Assembly: GCA_029257385.1 (NCBI GenBank)
Contig: JARIBS010000053.1
Location: 1 to 40,937 of the forward strand
Direction: 5' to 3'
Length of the DNA: 40,937 bases
Source of the DNA: Thiorhodococcus sp.
GTDB taxonomy: Bacteria; Pseudomonadota; Gammaproteobacteria; Chromatiales; Chromatiaceae
Shown here: piece after piece, positions 1 to 8,297 of the stretch
How the letters are laid out: every line of letters starts with the position of its first letter
Position numbering within the stretch: position 1 is the first letter of the stretch
Position numbers and translations under genes: made by a program
Notes under the pieces: model-generated
What the model was told of the DNA's origin: nothing
The model's database searches: none
What the model saw: only the letters and a program-made list of their open reading frames with translations

Positions 1-2
1 TC

Positions 3-59
3 AAGGCGCACAAACCGTTCGATGGCCAACGCTTCTATGTCTTCCCACAAACGGCCTGA
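3..59 (+). CDS. 3' end of an unidentified gene (partial)
   Basis: An open frame enters from the left edge and ends with TGA at 57-59. The visible C-terminus reads KAHKPFDGQRFYVFPQTA. Only 18 residues are inside the window, so neither the family nor even its reality as a gene can be settled. The codon choice looks normal for this GC-rich genome, and the frame runs toward the minus-strand gene that ends at position 65, making the two convergent. Confidence 0.35.
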   Translation, partial: KAHKPFDGQRFYVFPQTA

Positions 60-64
60 ATCAG

Positions 65-253
65 TCATGCATTTGATGGACAGGACGCAAAAAAGACTTG
101 CCGCAGAACAGAGTATCTACGCGGGCTAGTCATACCCAAAGCAGAGAGAAACACCCGTGCTTTGTGTTTGCCTCTGGGGTGCTCATAACTCAAGCAGTAG
201 TCCGTAAGTTTCCGGATATCGAGAACTGCTTTTTCTGCGTTCGGGACTTTCAC
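65..253 (-). CDS. Truncated DUF6883-like small protein
   Basis: The frame encodes 62 residues from a GTG start at 253. The start is chosen because a good ribosome-binding site (AAGAGG) lies just upstream. Residues 1-42 (VPNAEKAVLDIRKL, then YEHPRGKHKARVF and ALGMTS) resemble the start of DUF6883 proteins, a small family of unknown function often found in accessory and toxin-antitoxin-like loci. After ALGMTS the resemblance stops and the protein ends early. Proteins of this family are normally longer, so a frameshift or truncation near position 125 is likely. The gene begins 20 bases after the attC recombination point at 273/274 and is read in the same direction as the GNAT cassette, so it looks like the next, damaged cassette of the same array. 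No matching attC is visible at its 3' side. Family assignment is from memory of the motif. Confidence 0.5.
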   Translation of the reverse strand: MKVPNAEKAVLDIRKLTDYCLSYEHPRGKHKARVFLSALGMTSPRRYSVLRQVFFASCPSNA

Positions 254-267
254 TTCACCTCTTCAAG

Positions 268-342
268 ACATAACGTCAACGCTCACCCGGCGCGAAGGGA
301 GCGATAGCAACCGTAGCGGTCGGGTGTAGCGCTTTGTTATAT
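268..342 (-). repeat. attC recombination site of an integron gene cassette
   Basis: Read on the minus strand, this 75-bp imperfect palindrome starts with ATATAAC (R'') and ends with GTTATGT (R'). Inside are complementary arms GCGCTACACCCG and CGGGTGAGCG. They pair over 10 bp with one extrahelical base. An unpaired spacer of 3-4 nt separates R and L boxes, and a terminal loop of about 30 nt contains a small ACCG/CGGT hairpin. This is the attC architecture recognised by integron integrases as a folded single strand. The site lies 35 bases downstream of the GNAT stop codon, as expected for a cassette. R'' is the exact reverse complement of the GTTATAT at the far end of the cassette (906-912), which the cassette model predicts. 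Confidence 0.75.
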
Positions 343-911
343 TCTGCTATTTGGTTACGATATTAAAATTTTAGTTTTACAATGCATTGTAACCACTAGA
401 AAAGAGTAGAAAGTGCCTGCCATTCTTTAATATGCGTTCACTTAAAGTACCGTTACCGTTTTGTCGTATGTAACGCTTTGACAGCGCCCTCGCCAATTTT
501 AATGATTTTTTGTTGTCTGAGGATATTTCACTTCCAATAGGAATTTGCAGTCTTTGTCCATAGAATAAAATTTCATTATAAAGCCGTAATGCGTTAAGTC
601 CTTTTCTGTGATCCCTCGTTAAGTATATAGATCCAACTTCAAGGTACTTGCCTAACTCTTCATCTTCGATTAATTGCATTAGGGTAAATCCAATTGCTTC
701 TTTCCCGGAATAAGAGATCAAAGAATACTTTTCTGGGCTAAGCCAGAAATCTTTAAATTCCTTTTCCGATGGTAAAGGTCGCTCCTCAGAATAGACTGAA
801 ATTTCATTGTGATACTCTTTAAAAAGTACCCACAGTAAGTCTAATTCTGATTGACCGGCCGAGTCGATTCTTGTTGGGTTAGTCAACGCCAAATTCATGA
901 TTCAAATATAA
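274..911 (-). mobile_element. Integron-type gene cassette (GNAT gene plus attC)
   Basis: The cassette runs on the minus strand from TTATAT at 911 to the G of GTTATGT at 274, 638 bp in all. It holds one gene with only 13 bp of leader and ends in an attC site. Circularisation would join the terminal G to TTATAT, giving GTTATAT, the exact complement of R''. The DNA is clearly more AT-rich than the flanking uvrA region. This is a mobile unit by structure; whether it still moves depends on an integrase that is not in this window. Confidence 0.7.
377..898 (-). CDS. GNAT-family N-acetyltransferase (cassette gene)
   Basis: The protein has 173 residues. The central part (about residues 85-115) has the GNAT motif A layout: a strand VGSIYL followed by TRDHRKGLNALRLYNEI, the R-x-x-G-x-G/A type loop that binds the acetyl-CoA pyrophosphate and the helix after it. 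SDNKKSLKLARALSKR (about 128-143) resembles motif B. The family transfers an acetyl group from acetyl-CoA to an amine; the substrate cannot be read from the sequence. The protein should be cytoplasmic, as there is no signal peptide or membrane segment. Codon use is strongly A/T-rich, unlike neighbouring genes, which indicates acquisition. The start at 898 lies 13 bp inside the cassette with no obvious Shine-Dalgarno, common for cassette genes that depend on an external promoter. Confidence 0.7.
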   Translation of the reverse strand: MNLALTNPTRIDSAGQSELDLLWVLFKEYHNEISVYSEERPLPSEKEFKDFWLSPEKYSLISYSGKEAIGFTLMQLIEDEELGKYLEVGSIYLTRDHRKGLNALRLYNEILFYGQRLQIPIGSEISSDNKKSLKLARALSKRYIRQNGNGTLSERILKNGRHFLLFSSGYNAL

Positions 912-916
912 CAGTT

Positions 917-981
917 GATTAGACAGAATCTACGTTCGTCGTGCTAGACAGATTCCGCGTCTGTTATGCTAGACGGAATCC
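917..981 (-). repeat. Three 25-bp direct repeats at the cassette insertion point (attI-like)
   Basis: The word AGAC followed by a GAATC/GATTC-type core recurs with an exact 25-bp period (AGAC at 921, 946 and 971). On the minus strand the copies begin GGATTCCGTCTAGCA, GGAATCTGTCTAGCA and AGATTCTGTCTAATC; about 11-13 of 15 positions agree, and the second half of each unit is less conserved. The last copy abuts the cassette boundary GTTATAT at 906-912, giving CTAATCAACTGTTAT at the junction. In class 1 integrons attI similarly ends in a simple site preceded by direct repeats that bind the integrase. An operator for the cassette or a decayed minisatellite is the alternative. Confidence 0.55.
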
Positions 982-1282
982 AGCTATTTTCTACAGCCAA
1001 GCGCTCGCAATCGACTCCAACGACTGAGACAACCTCACCAGATCCGCGACCAACCGTGTATTCGAAACCAGAAGCTAAGAGAAGAAAAACAACCCGTCAA
1101 CATATAAGGAATAAAGCGTGTTCGTTTTAGCAAGTAGCATGCATAAAAAGCGCAATGCATCACGCTTCAAGCCACCTTTCAGCCACTCGATAACGAGGCC
1201 AATCCGGCTCAGGGCACTTCGCAGTCGCCCCCTGGTCTACAATCCGCACTCGACCCAACCTGCCACCTGAGACGCCCTCCCT
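982..1282. other. Intergenic region before uvrA; possible promoter
   Basis: About 300 bp without a recognisable gene. No integrase fragment is readable on either strand, although an intI gene would be expected on this side of an attI. For uvrA, TACAAT at 1238-1243 is a plausible -10 element about 40 bp before the GTG start; the hexamer 17 bp upstream (CACTTC) is a poor -35. No LexA-type box of the Escherichia coli form was seen. Confidence 0.35.
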
Positions 1283-4200
1283 GTGAAAGACCTCATCCGC
1301 CTGCGTGGCGTCCGTCAGAACAATCTCGACAACCTAGATCTGGATCTGCCGCTCGGCGAGCTGATCGTGGTCACGGGTGTATCGGGTTCGGGTAAGTCCT
1401 CGCTCGCCTTCGATACGCTCTATGCCGAAGGGCAGCGGCGGTATGTCGAGACCTTCTCGCCCTATGCGCGGCAGTTTCTCGACCGCATGGACCGACCAGC
1501 GGCGGACCGCATCGAAGGCATCCCGCCGGCCATCGCCATCGATCAGACCAATCCGGTGCGCACCTCGCGCTCCACCGTCGGCACCATGACGGAGCTGAAC
1601 GATCACCTCAAGCTGCTGTTCGCGCGGGCCGCTCGGCTCTTCTGCCACGGTTGCGGACGCCCGGTGCGGCGCGATACGCCAGAGTCGGTTTGGGAGACCC
1701 TGACGCGCGAGGCCGGGGAAGACCCGCCGCGCGTCCTGATCGTCTTCCCGGTCAGGGTTCCGGAATCGCTCGGGTTAGAGACCGTCAAAACGATGCTGGC
1801 CCAGCAGGGCTATATCCGCCTGCTGCGCGAGGACGCCGAGCGCATTGAGGTCATCCAAGACCGGCTGCGGCCCACGCCGGAGAATCGCAGTCGTGCCATG
1901 GAGGCGCTGGAAACCGCGCTCGCCAAGGGGCATGGCCACGCGCTGGTCTACCCGCTGGACGCGGACGCGCAGCCCGGTTCGCCCTGGCGCTTCTCCGCCG
2001 ATCTGCACTGCCCCGACTGCGACATCGCCTATCACGACCCGACGCCCAGCCTCTTCTCGTTCAACTCGCCCCATGGCGCTTGCGAGACGTGTCGTGGATT
2101 CGGTCGCACCATCGGCATCGACTGGACGCTGGTCGTGCCGGATGCGTCCAAGACGCTACTCGAAGGGGCGATCAAGCCGATTCAGACGGACAGCTACTCA
2201 GAGGTTCAGGAAGACCTGATGCGCTTTGCCCGCAAGCGGGGCATCCCCACCGATGTGCCCTGGCGCGATCTCACCGAGGCCGACCGCCAGTGGGTGATCG
2301 AGGGCGACGGCGACTGGGACGACGGGGTCTGGTACGGGATGCGCCGCTTCTTCGGCTGGCTGGAAGGGCGCAGCTACAAGATGCATGTGCGGGTGCTGCT
2401 GTCGCGCTATCGCAGCTATGACGCCTGTCCGAGCTGCGACGGGGCACGGCTGAGAGATGCTGCGCTCGACTGGCGGATCGGCTCCAAGACGCTCGCCGAT
2501 GAGGCGCTGGCGACCGAGCAACGCTTTCGCCACGCACGGACCCGGATGTCCCGCGCGATCTGGGAGGCACTGCCCGGACTCGGTATCCACGACCTGCTCG
2601 GCCTGTCGATCGCGCGCTGTCGCGACTTCTTCGCGGACCTGCAACTCGACGGCGTCATGGACCAGGCGATGGATCTGCTCCTGGCCGAGATCCGCGCCCG
2701 GCTCGGCTATCTGTGCGAGGTCGGTCTGGGCTATCTGACGCTCGACCGGCAGTCGCGCACGCTCTCGGGCGGCGAGGTCCAGCGGATCAATCTCACCACC
2801 GCGCTCGGCACTTCGCTGGTCAATACCCTGTTTGTGCTCGACGAGCCGAGCATCGGGCTGCATCCGCGCGATATCGACCGCGTGACGCGCATCCTGCTGC
2901 GGCTGCGCGACCGGGGTAACTCGCTGGTGGTCGTCGAGCACGATCCACAGGTGATGCTGGCCGCCGATCGCATCATCGATATCGGTCCCGGACCGGGCGA
3001 GCACGGCGGGCGGATCGTCTTCCAGGGTCCGCCGAACGCCCTGTTGGACGCGCCCGACTCGCTCACCGGCGACTATCTCGCCGGTCGGCTCCAGGTCGCC
3101 CCGCCCCGCCAGCCCGAGCCGCCGACCGATGCCTCGCGCTGGCTCCAGATTCGCGGCGCGCGCGCCCACAACCTCAAAGGGCTGGATGTCGCCATTCCGC
3201 TCGACCGGCTGGTGGTGGTCACGGGCGTCTCGGGTTCGGGCAAGTCGACCCTGGTGCACGATGTGCTCTACAACGCACTCTGCCAGCTCAAGGGGCATCC
3301 CGAAGGCATGCCCGGCGAGCACGAGGCCATTGAGGGCCACGATCAGATCGCCGATGTGCTGCTGCTCGATCAGTCGAGCATCGGGCGCACCTCGCGCTCC
3401 AATCCGGCTAGCTATGTCGGCGCTTTCGAGGTCATCCGCAAGCGCTTCGCCCAAGCACCGTTGGCCAAGGAGCGCGACTACACCGCCGGGACTTTCAGCT
3501 TCAACAGCGGCAACGGGCGCTGCCCGACCTGCGCCGGAAGCGGTTTCGAGCACCTGGAGATGCAGTTTCTGGCCGATGTCTATCTGCGCTGCCCGGACTG
3601 CAACGGGCGGCGTTATCGCGACAGCACGCTGGAGGTGCGCATCAGCGGCCCGACAGCGGATGGCGAGACCCACGCCCGCTCCATCGCCGATGTGCTGGAG
3701 ATGACCGCGACCGAGGCGCTGGAGTTCTTCGCCGATGATAAGGATCTGCACCGGGTGCTCGAGCCGCTGCGGGCGGTCGGGCTTGGCTATCTGCGCTTGG
3801 GTCAGCCGGTGCCGACGCTCTCGGGCGGTGAGGCGCAGCGGCTCAAGCTGGCCGGTCATCTAGCCAAGTCCGCGCGGCACCGGGCGCGCGATGGCGGGCT
3901 GTTGTTTCTGCTCGATGAGCCGACTACAGGGCTGCACTTCGCCGACATCGCCGTGCTCCTGACCGCCCTACGGCATCTGATCGACAAGGGGCATTCATTG
4001 CTGGTCATCGAGCACAATCTGGATGTGATCGCGGCGGCGGACTGGCTGATCAATCTGGGTCCGGAGGGCGGCGACGGGGGTGGCGCGTTGATCTGTCAGG
4101 GGACGCCCGAACAGGTCGCCGAATATCCCGCCAGCCATACCGGGCTAGCGCTCGCGGGCTATCTGGCACAGCGCGCCGGGGGCGGAGCCGTCCTGGCGCA

Positions 4201-6835
4201 TGCGATTGCCGAGGCCGCTCAGGCTCCGTACCAAGCGTCGGCACCCCAGGCCATCGAGATCCGCCACGCCCGCGAGCACAACCTGAAGGATCTGACGCTC
4301 GCCATTCCGCGCGACCGGCTTACCGTCATCACCGGCGTCTCCGGCAGCGGCAAGAGTACGCTGGCCTTCGACATCCTGTTCAACGAGGGCCAGCGGCGCT
4401 ATCTGGAATCGCTCAACGCCTATGCGCGCCAGTTTGTCCAACCGGCGGCGCGCGCCGATGTGGACGCCATCTTCGGCATCCCGCCGACGGTCGCCATCGA
4501 GCAGCGCACCAGCCGGGGCGGGGCCAAGAGCACGGTCGGCACCCTGACCGAGATCCACCATTATCTGCGTCTGCTCTACGTCAAGCTCGGCATCCAGCAC
4601 TGCCCGGACTGCGCCATCCCGATCGAGCCGATGACACGCGAGGCGATCCTTGCGCGTATCCAGCGCGATCATGCCGGTGAGGCGGTCACGCTCATGGCGC
4701 CGATGGTGGTCGCCCGCAAGGGGCTTTATAAAGAGCTTGCGGCCTGGGCCGCTGGCAAGGGCTGGGCGCTGCTGCGGGTCGATGGCGAGCCGGTCGAGAC
4801 CGCGCGCTGGCCCAAGCTCGACCGCTTTCGTGAGCACTCCATCGACCTGCCGGTGGGCGAGGTGCGCATCGACCCGGCTCGGGAGACCGAGCTGCGCACG
4901 CTGCTCGCCCAGACCCTGGATTTGGGCAAGGGTCAGGTCCGGCTGGTGCGGTTGGTCGATGGCGTCTGGGATGCCGAGACACCCTACTCCACCGAGCGCG
5001 CCTGTCACGGCTGCGGACGCGCCTTCCCCGAGCCGGACCCGCGTCTGTTCAGCTACAACTCCAAACATGGCTGGTGCCCGACGTGCTTCGGCACCGGTCG
5101 GGTGATAGGCGGATTCGACGCCGAGCAGACCGGCGAGGAGGGTCAGTGGCTGGAGCAAAACGCCGGGGGCGATCAGACCTGTCCGAGCTGTGATGGGGCG
5201 CGCCTGAACCCGGACGCGCTGGCAGTGCGCTTTCGCGAGCAGTCCATCGCCGATCTGTCCGCACTGACCGTTGATGGAGCCGCCGTTTTCATCGACCAAC
5301 TAGAGCTTGAGACCCGCGAACGTGCCATCGCCCAAGATCTGCTCACCGAGGTTAGTGGCCGACTGGGCTTTCTCGCCGAAGTCGGGCTGGGCTATCTCAC
5401 GCTCGATCGTGGCGCACCGACTCTCTCGGGCGGCGAGGCACAGCGGATCCGCCTTGCCGCCCAGCTCGGCTCCAATCTGCGCGGTGTCTGCTACATCCTC
5501 GACGAGCCGACCATCGGGCTGCATCCGCGCGACAACGGCCTGCTGCTCCAGACCCTGAGCCGACTCGAAGGCAAGGGCAACACGGTGGTGGTGGTCGAGC
5601 ACGACGAGGAAACCATCCGCCGTGCCGAGCATGTCATCGACTTGGGACCGGGTGCCGGGATTCGCGGCGGCGAGATCATCGCCCAAGGGACCGCCGATGA
5701 GCTGATCGCCAACCCGGCGTCGCTCACCGGTCGCTTTCTCGCCCGCGCGCATGTGCGCTCACGTCCGCCGCGCCCGGTCCACGGCAAGCTCGACTGGCTG
5801 GCCATCCAGGGCGCGCAATTGAACAATCTGCGCGGGCTTGATGCGCGGGTGCCGCTTGGACGGTTGGTCTGCGTCACGGGCGTCTCAGGATCGGGCAAAT
5901 CGACCCTGGTGCGCGAAGTGCTGGTCAAGAGCATCATTAATCTGCTCGCCGCTAAACGCCCGGCCGGCGCTCGTGCGCGCAAGACGGATCTGGTCGGCTG
6001 TCGGGGGTTGACCGGCTGGCAGACTTTGACGCGCGTGTTGGAGGTCGACCAGACACCGATCGGCAAAACGCCGCGCTCCTGTCCGGCGACCTATGTCGGC
6101 TTCTGGGACGCCATTCGCAAGCTGTTCGCGGCCACTCAAGAGGCCCGCATTCTCGGCTGGACCCCGGCGCGCTTCTCGTTCAACACGGCGGACGGGCGCT
6201 GTGCGGCCTGCGAGGGCCAGGGCATCCAGAAGCTGGAGATGAGCTTTCTGCCCGACGTGCGTATGACCTGCGAGGTCTGCGGCGGCAGCCGCTTCGACCG
6301 CGAGACCCGCGAGGTCCGTTACAAAGGACTCGACATCGGTCAGGTGCTGGCGCTCGGTGTCGACGAGGCAGTTGAGGTGTTCAGCGCCCAGCGTGCCATC
6401 CATCATCCGCTGACCCTGCTGCAAGATGTGGGACTCGGCTATCTGACGCTGGGTCAGCCGAGTCCGACGCTGTCCGGCGGCGAGGCGCAGCGCATCAAAC
6501 TGGTCACTGAGTTGGCCAAGGCCAAACCCAACACGGACCGGCCAACGCTTTATGTGCTTGATGAGCCGACGGTTGGGTTGCACATGGCCGACGTCGAGCG
6601 TCTGATCGCCGTGCTGCATCGCCTGGTTGACGCGGGGCACTCGGTGCTGGTGATCGAGCATAATCTCGACCTGATTACCGAGGCCGACTGGGTTGTGGAC
6701 ATGGGACCAGAAGGCGGCGATGCAGGTGGTAGAGTTGTCGCCGAGGGAACGGCGCAGGACATCGCGCACGCCAGCGAGATGCCGACCGCGCTGGTCTTGC
6801 GGCAGTATTGGGACCGATCGGCGCATGACACTTGA
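1283..6835 (+). CDS. uvrA: Double-length excinuclease ABC subunit A (two fused UvrA copies)
   Basis: UvrA is the damage-recognising ATPase of nucleotide excision repair and loads UvrB on DNA. This protein has 1850 residues, about twice the usual 940. It contains four ABC ATPase cores: Walker A GVSGSGKS near residues 32, 648, 1018 and 1533, each paired with an LSGGE signature near 495, 846, 1380 and 1730 and an LDEP Walker B. CxxC zinc-module motifs occur in both halves (CPDC/CETC and CPTC/CPDC in the first; CHGC/CPTC and CAAC/CEVC in the second). Copy one covers roughly residues 1-985 and copy two 986-1850, so this is an in-frame tandem duplication. A normal UvrA works as a dimer; the fusion may supply both protomers in one chain (inference). 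Long double forms are known in several proteobacteria. Start is GTG without a strong Shine-Dalgarno. A separate standard uvrA may exist elsewhere. Confidence 0.93.
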   Translation: MKDLIRLRGVRQNNLDNLDLDLPLGELIVVTGVSGSGKSSLAFDTLYAEGQRRYVETFSPYARQFLDRMDRPAADRIEGIPPAIAIDQTNPVRTSRSTVGTMTELNDHLKLLFARAARLFCHGCGRPVRRDTPESVWETLTREAGEDPPRVLIVFPVRVPESLGLETVKTMLAQQGYIRLLREDAERIEVIQDRLRPTPENRSRAMEALETALAKGHGHALVYPLDADAQPGSPWRFSADLHCPDCDIAYHDPTPSLFSFNSPHGACETCRGFGRTIGIDWTLVVPDASKTLLEGAIKPIQTDSYSEVQEDLMRFARKRGIPTDVPWRDLTEADRQWVIEGDGDWDDGVWYGMRRFFGWLEGRSYKMHVRVLLSRYRSYDACPSCDGARLRDAALDWRIGSKTLADEALATEQRFRHARTRMSRAIWEALPGLGIHDLLGLSIARCRDFFADLQLDGVMDQAMDLLLAEIRARLGYLCEVGLGYLTLDRQSRTLSGGEVQRINLTTALGTSLVNTLFVLDEPSIGLHPRDIDRVTRILLRLRDRGNSLVVVEHDPQVMLAADRIIDIGPGPGEHGGRIVFQGPPNALLDAPDSLTGDYLAGRLQVAPPRQPEPPTDASRWLQIRGARAHNLKGLDVAIPLDRLVVVTGVSGSGKSTLVHDVLYNALCQLKGHPEGMPGEHEAIEGHDQIADVLLLDQSSIGRTSRSNPASYVGAFEVIRKRFAQAPLAKERDYTAGTFSFNSGNGRCPTCAGSGFEHLEMQFLADVYLRCPDCNGRRYRDSTLEVRISGPTADGETHARSIADVLEMTATEALEFFADDKDLHRVLEPLRAVGLGYLRLGQPVPTLSGGEAQRLKLAGHLAKSARHRARDGGLLFLLDEPTTGLHFADIAVLLTALRHLIDKGHSLLVIEHNLDVIAAADWLINLGPEGGDGGGALICQGTPEQVAEYPASHTGLALAGYLAQRAGGGAVLAHAIAEAAQAPYQASAPQAIEIRHAREHNLKDLTLAIPRDRLTVITGVSGSGKSTLAFDILFNEGQRRYLESLNAYARQFVQPAARADVDAIFGIPPTVAIEQRTSRGGAKSTVGTLTEIHHYLRLLYVKLGIQHCPDCAIPIEPMTREAILARIQRDHAGEAVTLMAPMVVARKGLYKELAAWAAGKGWALLRVDGEPVETARWPKLDRFREHSIDLPVGEVRIDPARETELRTLLAQTLDLGKGQVRLVRLVDGVWDAETPYSTERACHGCGRAFPEPDPRLFSYNSKHGWCPTCFGTGRVIGGFDAEQTGEEGQWLEQNAGGDQTCPSCDGARLNPDALAVRFREQSIADLSALTVDGAAVFIDQLELETRERAIAQDLLTEVSGRLGFLAEVGLGYLTLDRGAPTLSGGEAQRIRLAAQLGSNLRGVCYILDEPTIGLHPRDNGLLLQTLSRLEGKGNTVVVVEHDEETIRRAEHVIDLGPGAGIRGGEIIAQGTADELIANPASLTGRFLARAHVRSRPPRPVHGKLDWLAIQGAQLNNLRGLDARVPLGRLVCVTGVSGSGKSTLVREVLVKSIINLLAAKRPAGARARKTDLVGCRGLTGWQTLTRVLEVDQTPIGKTPRSCPATYVGFWDAIRKLFAATQEARILGWTPARFSFNTADGRCAACEGQGIQKLEMSFLPDVRMTCEVCGGSRFDRETREVRYKGLDIGQVLALGVDEAVEVFSAQRAIHHPLTLLQDVGLGYLTLGQPSPTLSGGEAQRIKLVTELAKAKPNTDRPTLYVLDEPTVGLHMADVERLIAVLHRLVDAGHSVLVIEHNLDLITEADWVVDMGPEGGDAGGRVVAEGTAQDIAHASEMPTALVLRQYWDRSAHDT

Positions 6836-6873
6836 GTACGCCCGACTACATCATGACAACGAGGAGCATTTTG

Positions 6874-7455
6874 ATGAACAAAACCATTCTGATCGCTGCA
6901 AGCGCTGCGGTGACGCTGCTGTTGACCTCCGGCGCTCTGAAGGCCGAATCAACGCCCAGCGACACTGTCGACGAGGCGAAAAAGATCACCCAACAGTTTG
7001 CCGGACAGTTGCAGTCTGAGCTGAAGTCCGCGATGGAGAATGCGGGTCCAGTCAAAGCGGTCGATGTCTGTGCACAGCGCGCCCCGGCAATCGCTGCGGG
7101 ACTCTCCAAAAGCACCGGCTGGGAGATCGCACGCACCAGCCTCAAGACCCGCAATACTGAACTCAACACCCCAGACAGTTGGGAGCGAAAGGTGCTTGAG
7201 CAGTTCGACGCGCGCCAAGGCGCTGGTGAGGATGTCGCGACCATGGCCTACGCCGAAGTGCTCGAAACCAATGACGGCAAGCACTTTCGCTTTATGAAGG
7301 CGATCCCGACTGGAGAGCTCTGTCTGGCCTGTCACGGAACCCAGATCAACCCGGACATCGCAACCGCACTCGATGCGCACTACCCCGATGACCAGGCGCG
7401 TGGATATACGCTGGGCGAAGTGCGCGGGGCCTTCAGTCTGTTGAAGCCGCTGTAA
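6874..7455 (+). CDS. Periplasmic Tll0287-like (DUF3365) heme-type protein
   Basis: The ATG at 6874 is chosen over an upstream TTG at 6832 because it has a GAGGAG ribosome-binding site 7 bases before it and opens a clear signal peptide (MNKTILIAASAAVTLLLTSG, cleavage after ALKA). The mature protein has about 170 residues. CLACHG at residues 150-155 is a CxxCH c-type heme attachment motif, and the surrounding GKHFRFMKAIPTGE and PDDQARGYTLGEVRGAFS fit the Tll0287-like/DUF3365 domain, a sensor-like fold found alone in the periplasm or as the extracytoplasmic part of kinases. A role in redox or small-ligand binding is family-level knowledge; the partner is unknown. It starts 38 bases after the uvrA stop, so co-transcription is possible, but a functional link is not evident. 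Confidence 0.8.
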   Translation: MNKTILIAASAAVTLLLTSGALKAESTPSDTVDEAKKITQQFAGQLQSELKSAMENAGPVKAVDVCAQRAPAIAAGLSKSTGWEIARTSLKTRNTELNTPDSWERKVLEQFDARQGAGEDVATMAYAEVLETNDGKHFRFMKAIPTGELCLACHGTQINPDIATALDAHYPDDQARGYTLGEVRGAFSLLKPL

Positions 7456-7535
7456 CGGCTGATTAGAGCGGGTATCCAGCCGACTGATCCGTTCGGTCAA
7501 TTTAATTAAACACTCAACAACAGCAGATCCATCAC

Positions 7536-8198
7536 ATGGCGAATGACACTAACGTCACCTGGCACGAGCACCAGGTATCAAGGACACTTCGGGAAACGCA
7601 GAAGGGCCACAGAGGCTGCGTCATCTGGTTTACCGGACTCAGCGGATCGGGCAAGAGCACGCTCGCCAACACGCTCGACCACAAGCTCCATCAAATGGGC
7701 ATTCATAGCGCCGTGCTCGATGGGGATAACGTCAGACACGCGCTCAATGCCGGAGCCGGCATGCTCAGAGGCACGCATGGCGATGACTTCGCCGAGCGCT
7801 TCGGACTGGGCTTCACGGCCATGGACCGCGAAGAAAACATCCGCCGCATCGGAGCGGTGGCTCATCTGTTCTCACAAGCGGGGATCATCGCGCTGACTGC
7901 GTTTATCAGTCCGTACAGTCGCGACAGAGATCGCGTCCGCCGGACCATGGATGCCGGCGAGTTCATCGAGATTTTCGTCGATACTTCGCTCGAGGTCTGC
8001 GAACGCCGCGATCCCAAGGGTCTGTACAAGAAGGCGCGCGCCGGGGAACTCAAAAACTTCACCGGGATCGACGACCCCTACGAGGCGCCGACAGCGCCCG
8101 AACTCACCCTGAACGCCGGTGATGAAACCCCAGAAATTTTGGTTGAGAAAATCATCGCTTATCTGGGCACTCAAGGCATCATCAACTTAAACCCCTAA
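7536..8198 (+). CDS. cysC: Adenylyl-sulfate kinase
   Basis: CysC phosphorylates adenosine 5'-phosphosulfate (APS) to PAPS with ATP in the cytoplasm, for assimilatory sulfate reduction or sulfation. Of 220 residues, the P-loop GLSGSGKST is at 34-42. LDGDNVRHALN (about 60-70), DREENIRRIG, the FISPYSRDRDRVR segment and DPKGLYKKARAGELKNFTGID are all standard APS-kinase landmarks. Between LDGDNVRHALN and GLGFTAMDREEN there are about 15 extra residues (GMLRGTHGDDFAERF) compared with the common form, which reads straight into DLGFS. I recall this insertion from a subfamily in other bacteria. No cysD/cysN or sat gene adjoins it. Its 3' end is closed by a double hairpin. Confidence 0.92.
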   Translation: MANDTNVTWHEHQVSRTLRETQKGHRGCVIWFTGLSGSGKSTLANTLDHKLHQMGIHSAVLDGDNVRHALNAGAGMLRGTHGDDFAERFGLGFTAMDREENIRRIGAVAHLFSQAGIIALTAFISPYSRDRDRVRRTMDAGEFIEIFVDTSLEVCERRDPKGLYKKARAGELKNFTGIDDPYEAPTAPELTLNAGDETPEILVEKIIAYLGTQGIINLNP

Positions 8199-8223
8199 CC
8201 GCCGGAGACGGCCTGAAACGACA

Positions 8224-8288
8224 AACGGCGAGCACCGCGTCTGCGGTGCTCGCCGTTGCCCGTTTGCGCTAAAGCCTGTTTAGCGCAA
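8224..8288. terminator. Two tandem perfect hairpins between convergent genes
   Basis: The first inverted repeat has 15-bp arms (8224-8238 and 8243-8257) around the loop GTCT. The second has 10-bp arms TTGCGCTAAA and TTTAGCGCAA (8264-8273, 8279-8288) around GCCTG. They fill the gap between cysC (ends 8198) and the minus-strand DUF2333 gene (ends 8298), so they probably stop transcription from both sides. Neither has a classic long U-run. Confidence 0.65.
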
Positions 8289-8297
8289 CATCGTCCA

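Noticed and set aside
917..981. A CRISPR array
   Set aside because: Repeats are only about 15 bp conserved, spacers about 10 bp, three units and no cas genes.
982..1282. A decayed integron integrase gene beside the attI-like repeats
   Set aside because: Neither strand shows tyrosine-recombinase motifs in the readable frames.
2198..3859. A 553-codon minus-strand frame inside uvrA, with similar ones at 4145-5299 and 5885-6826
   Set aside because: These follow the antisense codon pattern of GC-rich coding DNA and lack ribosome-binding sites or recognisable motifs.
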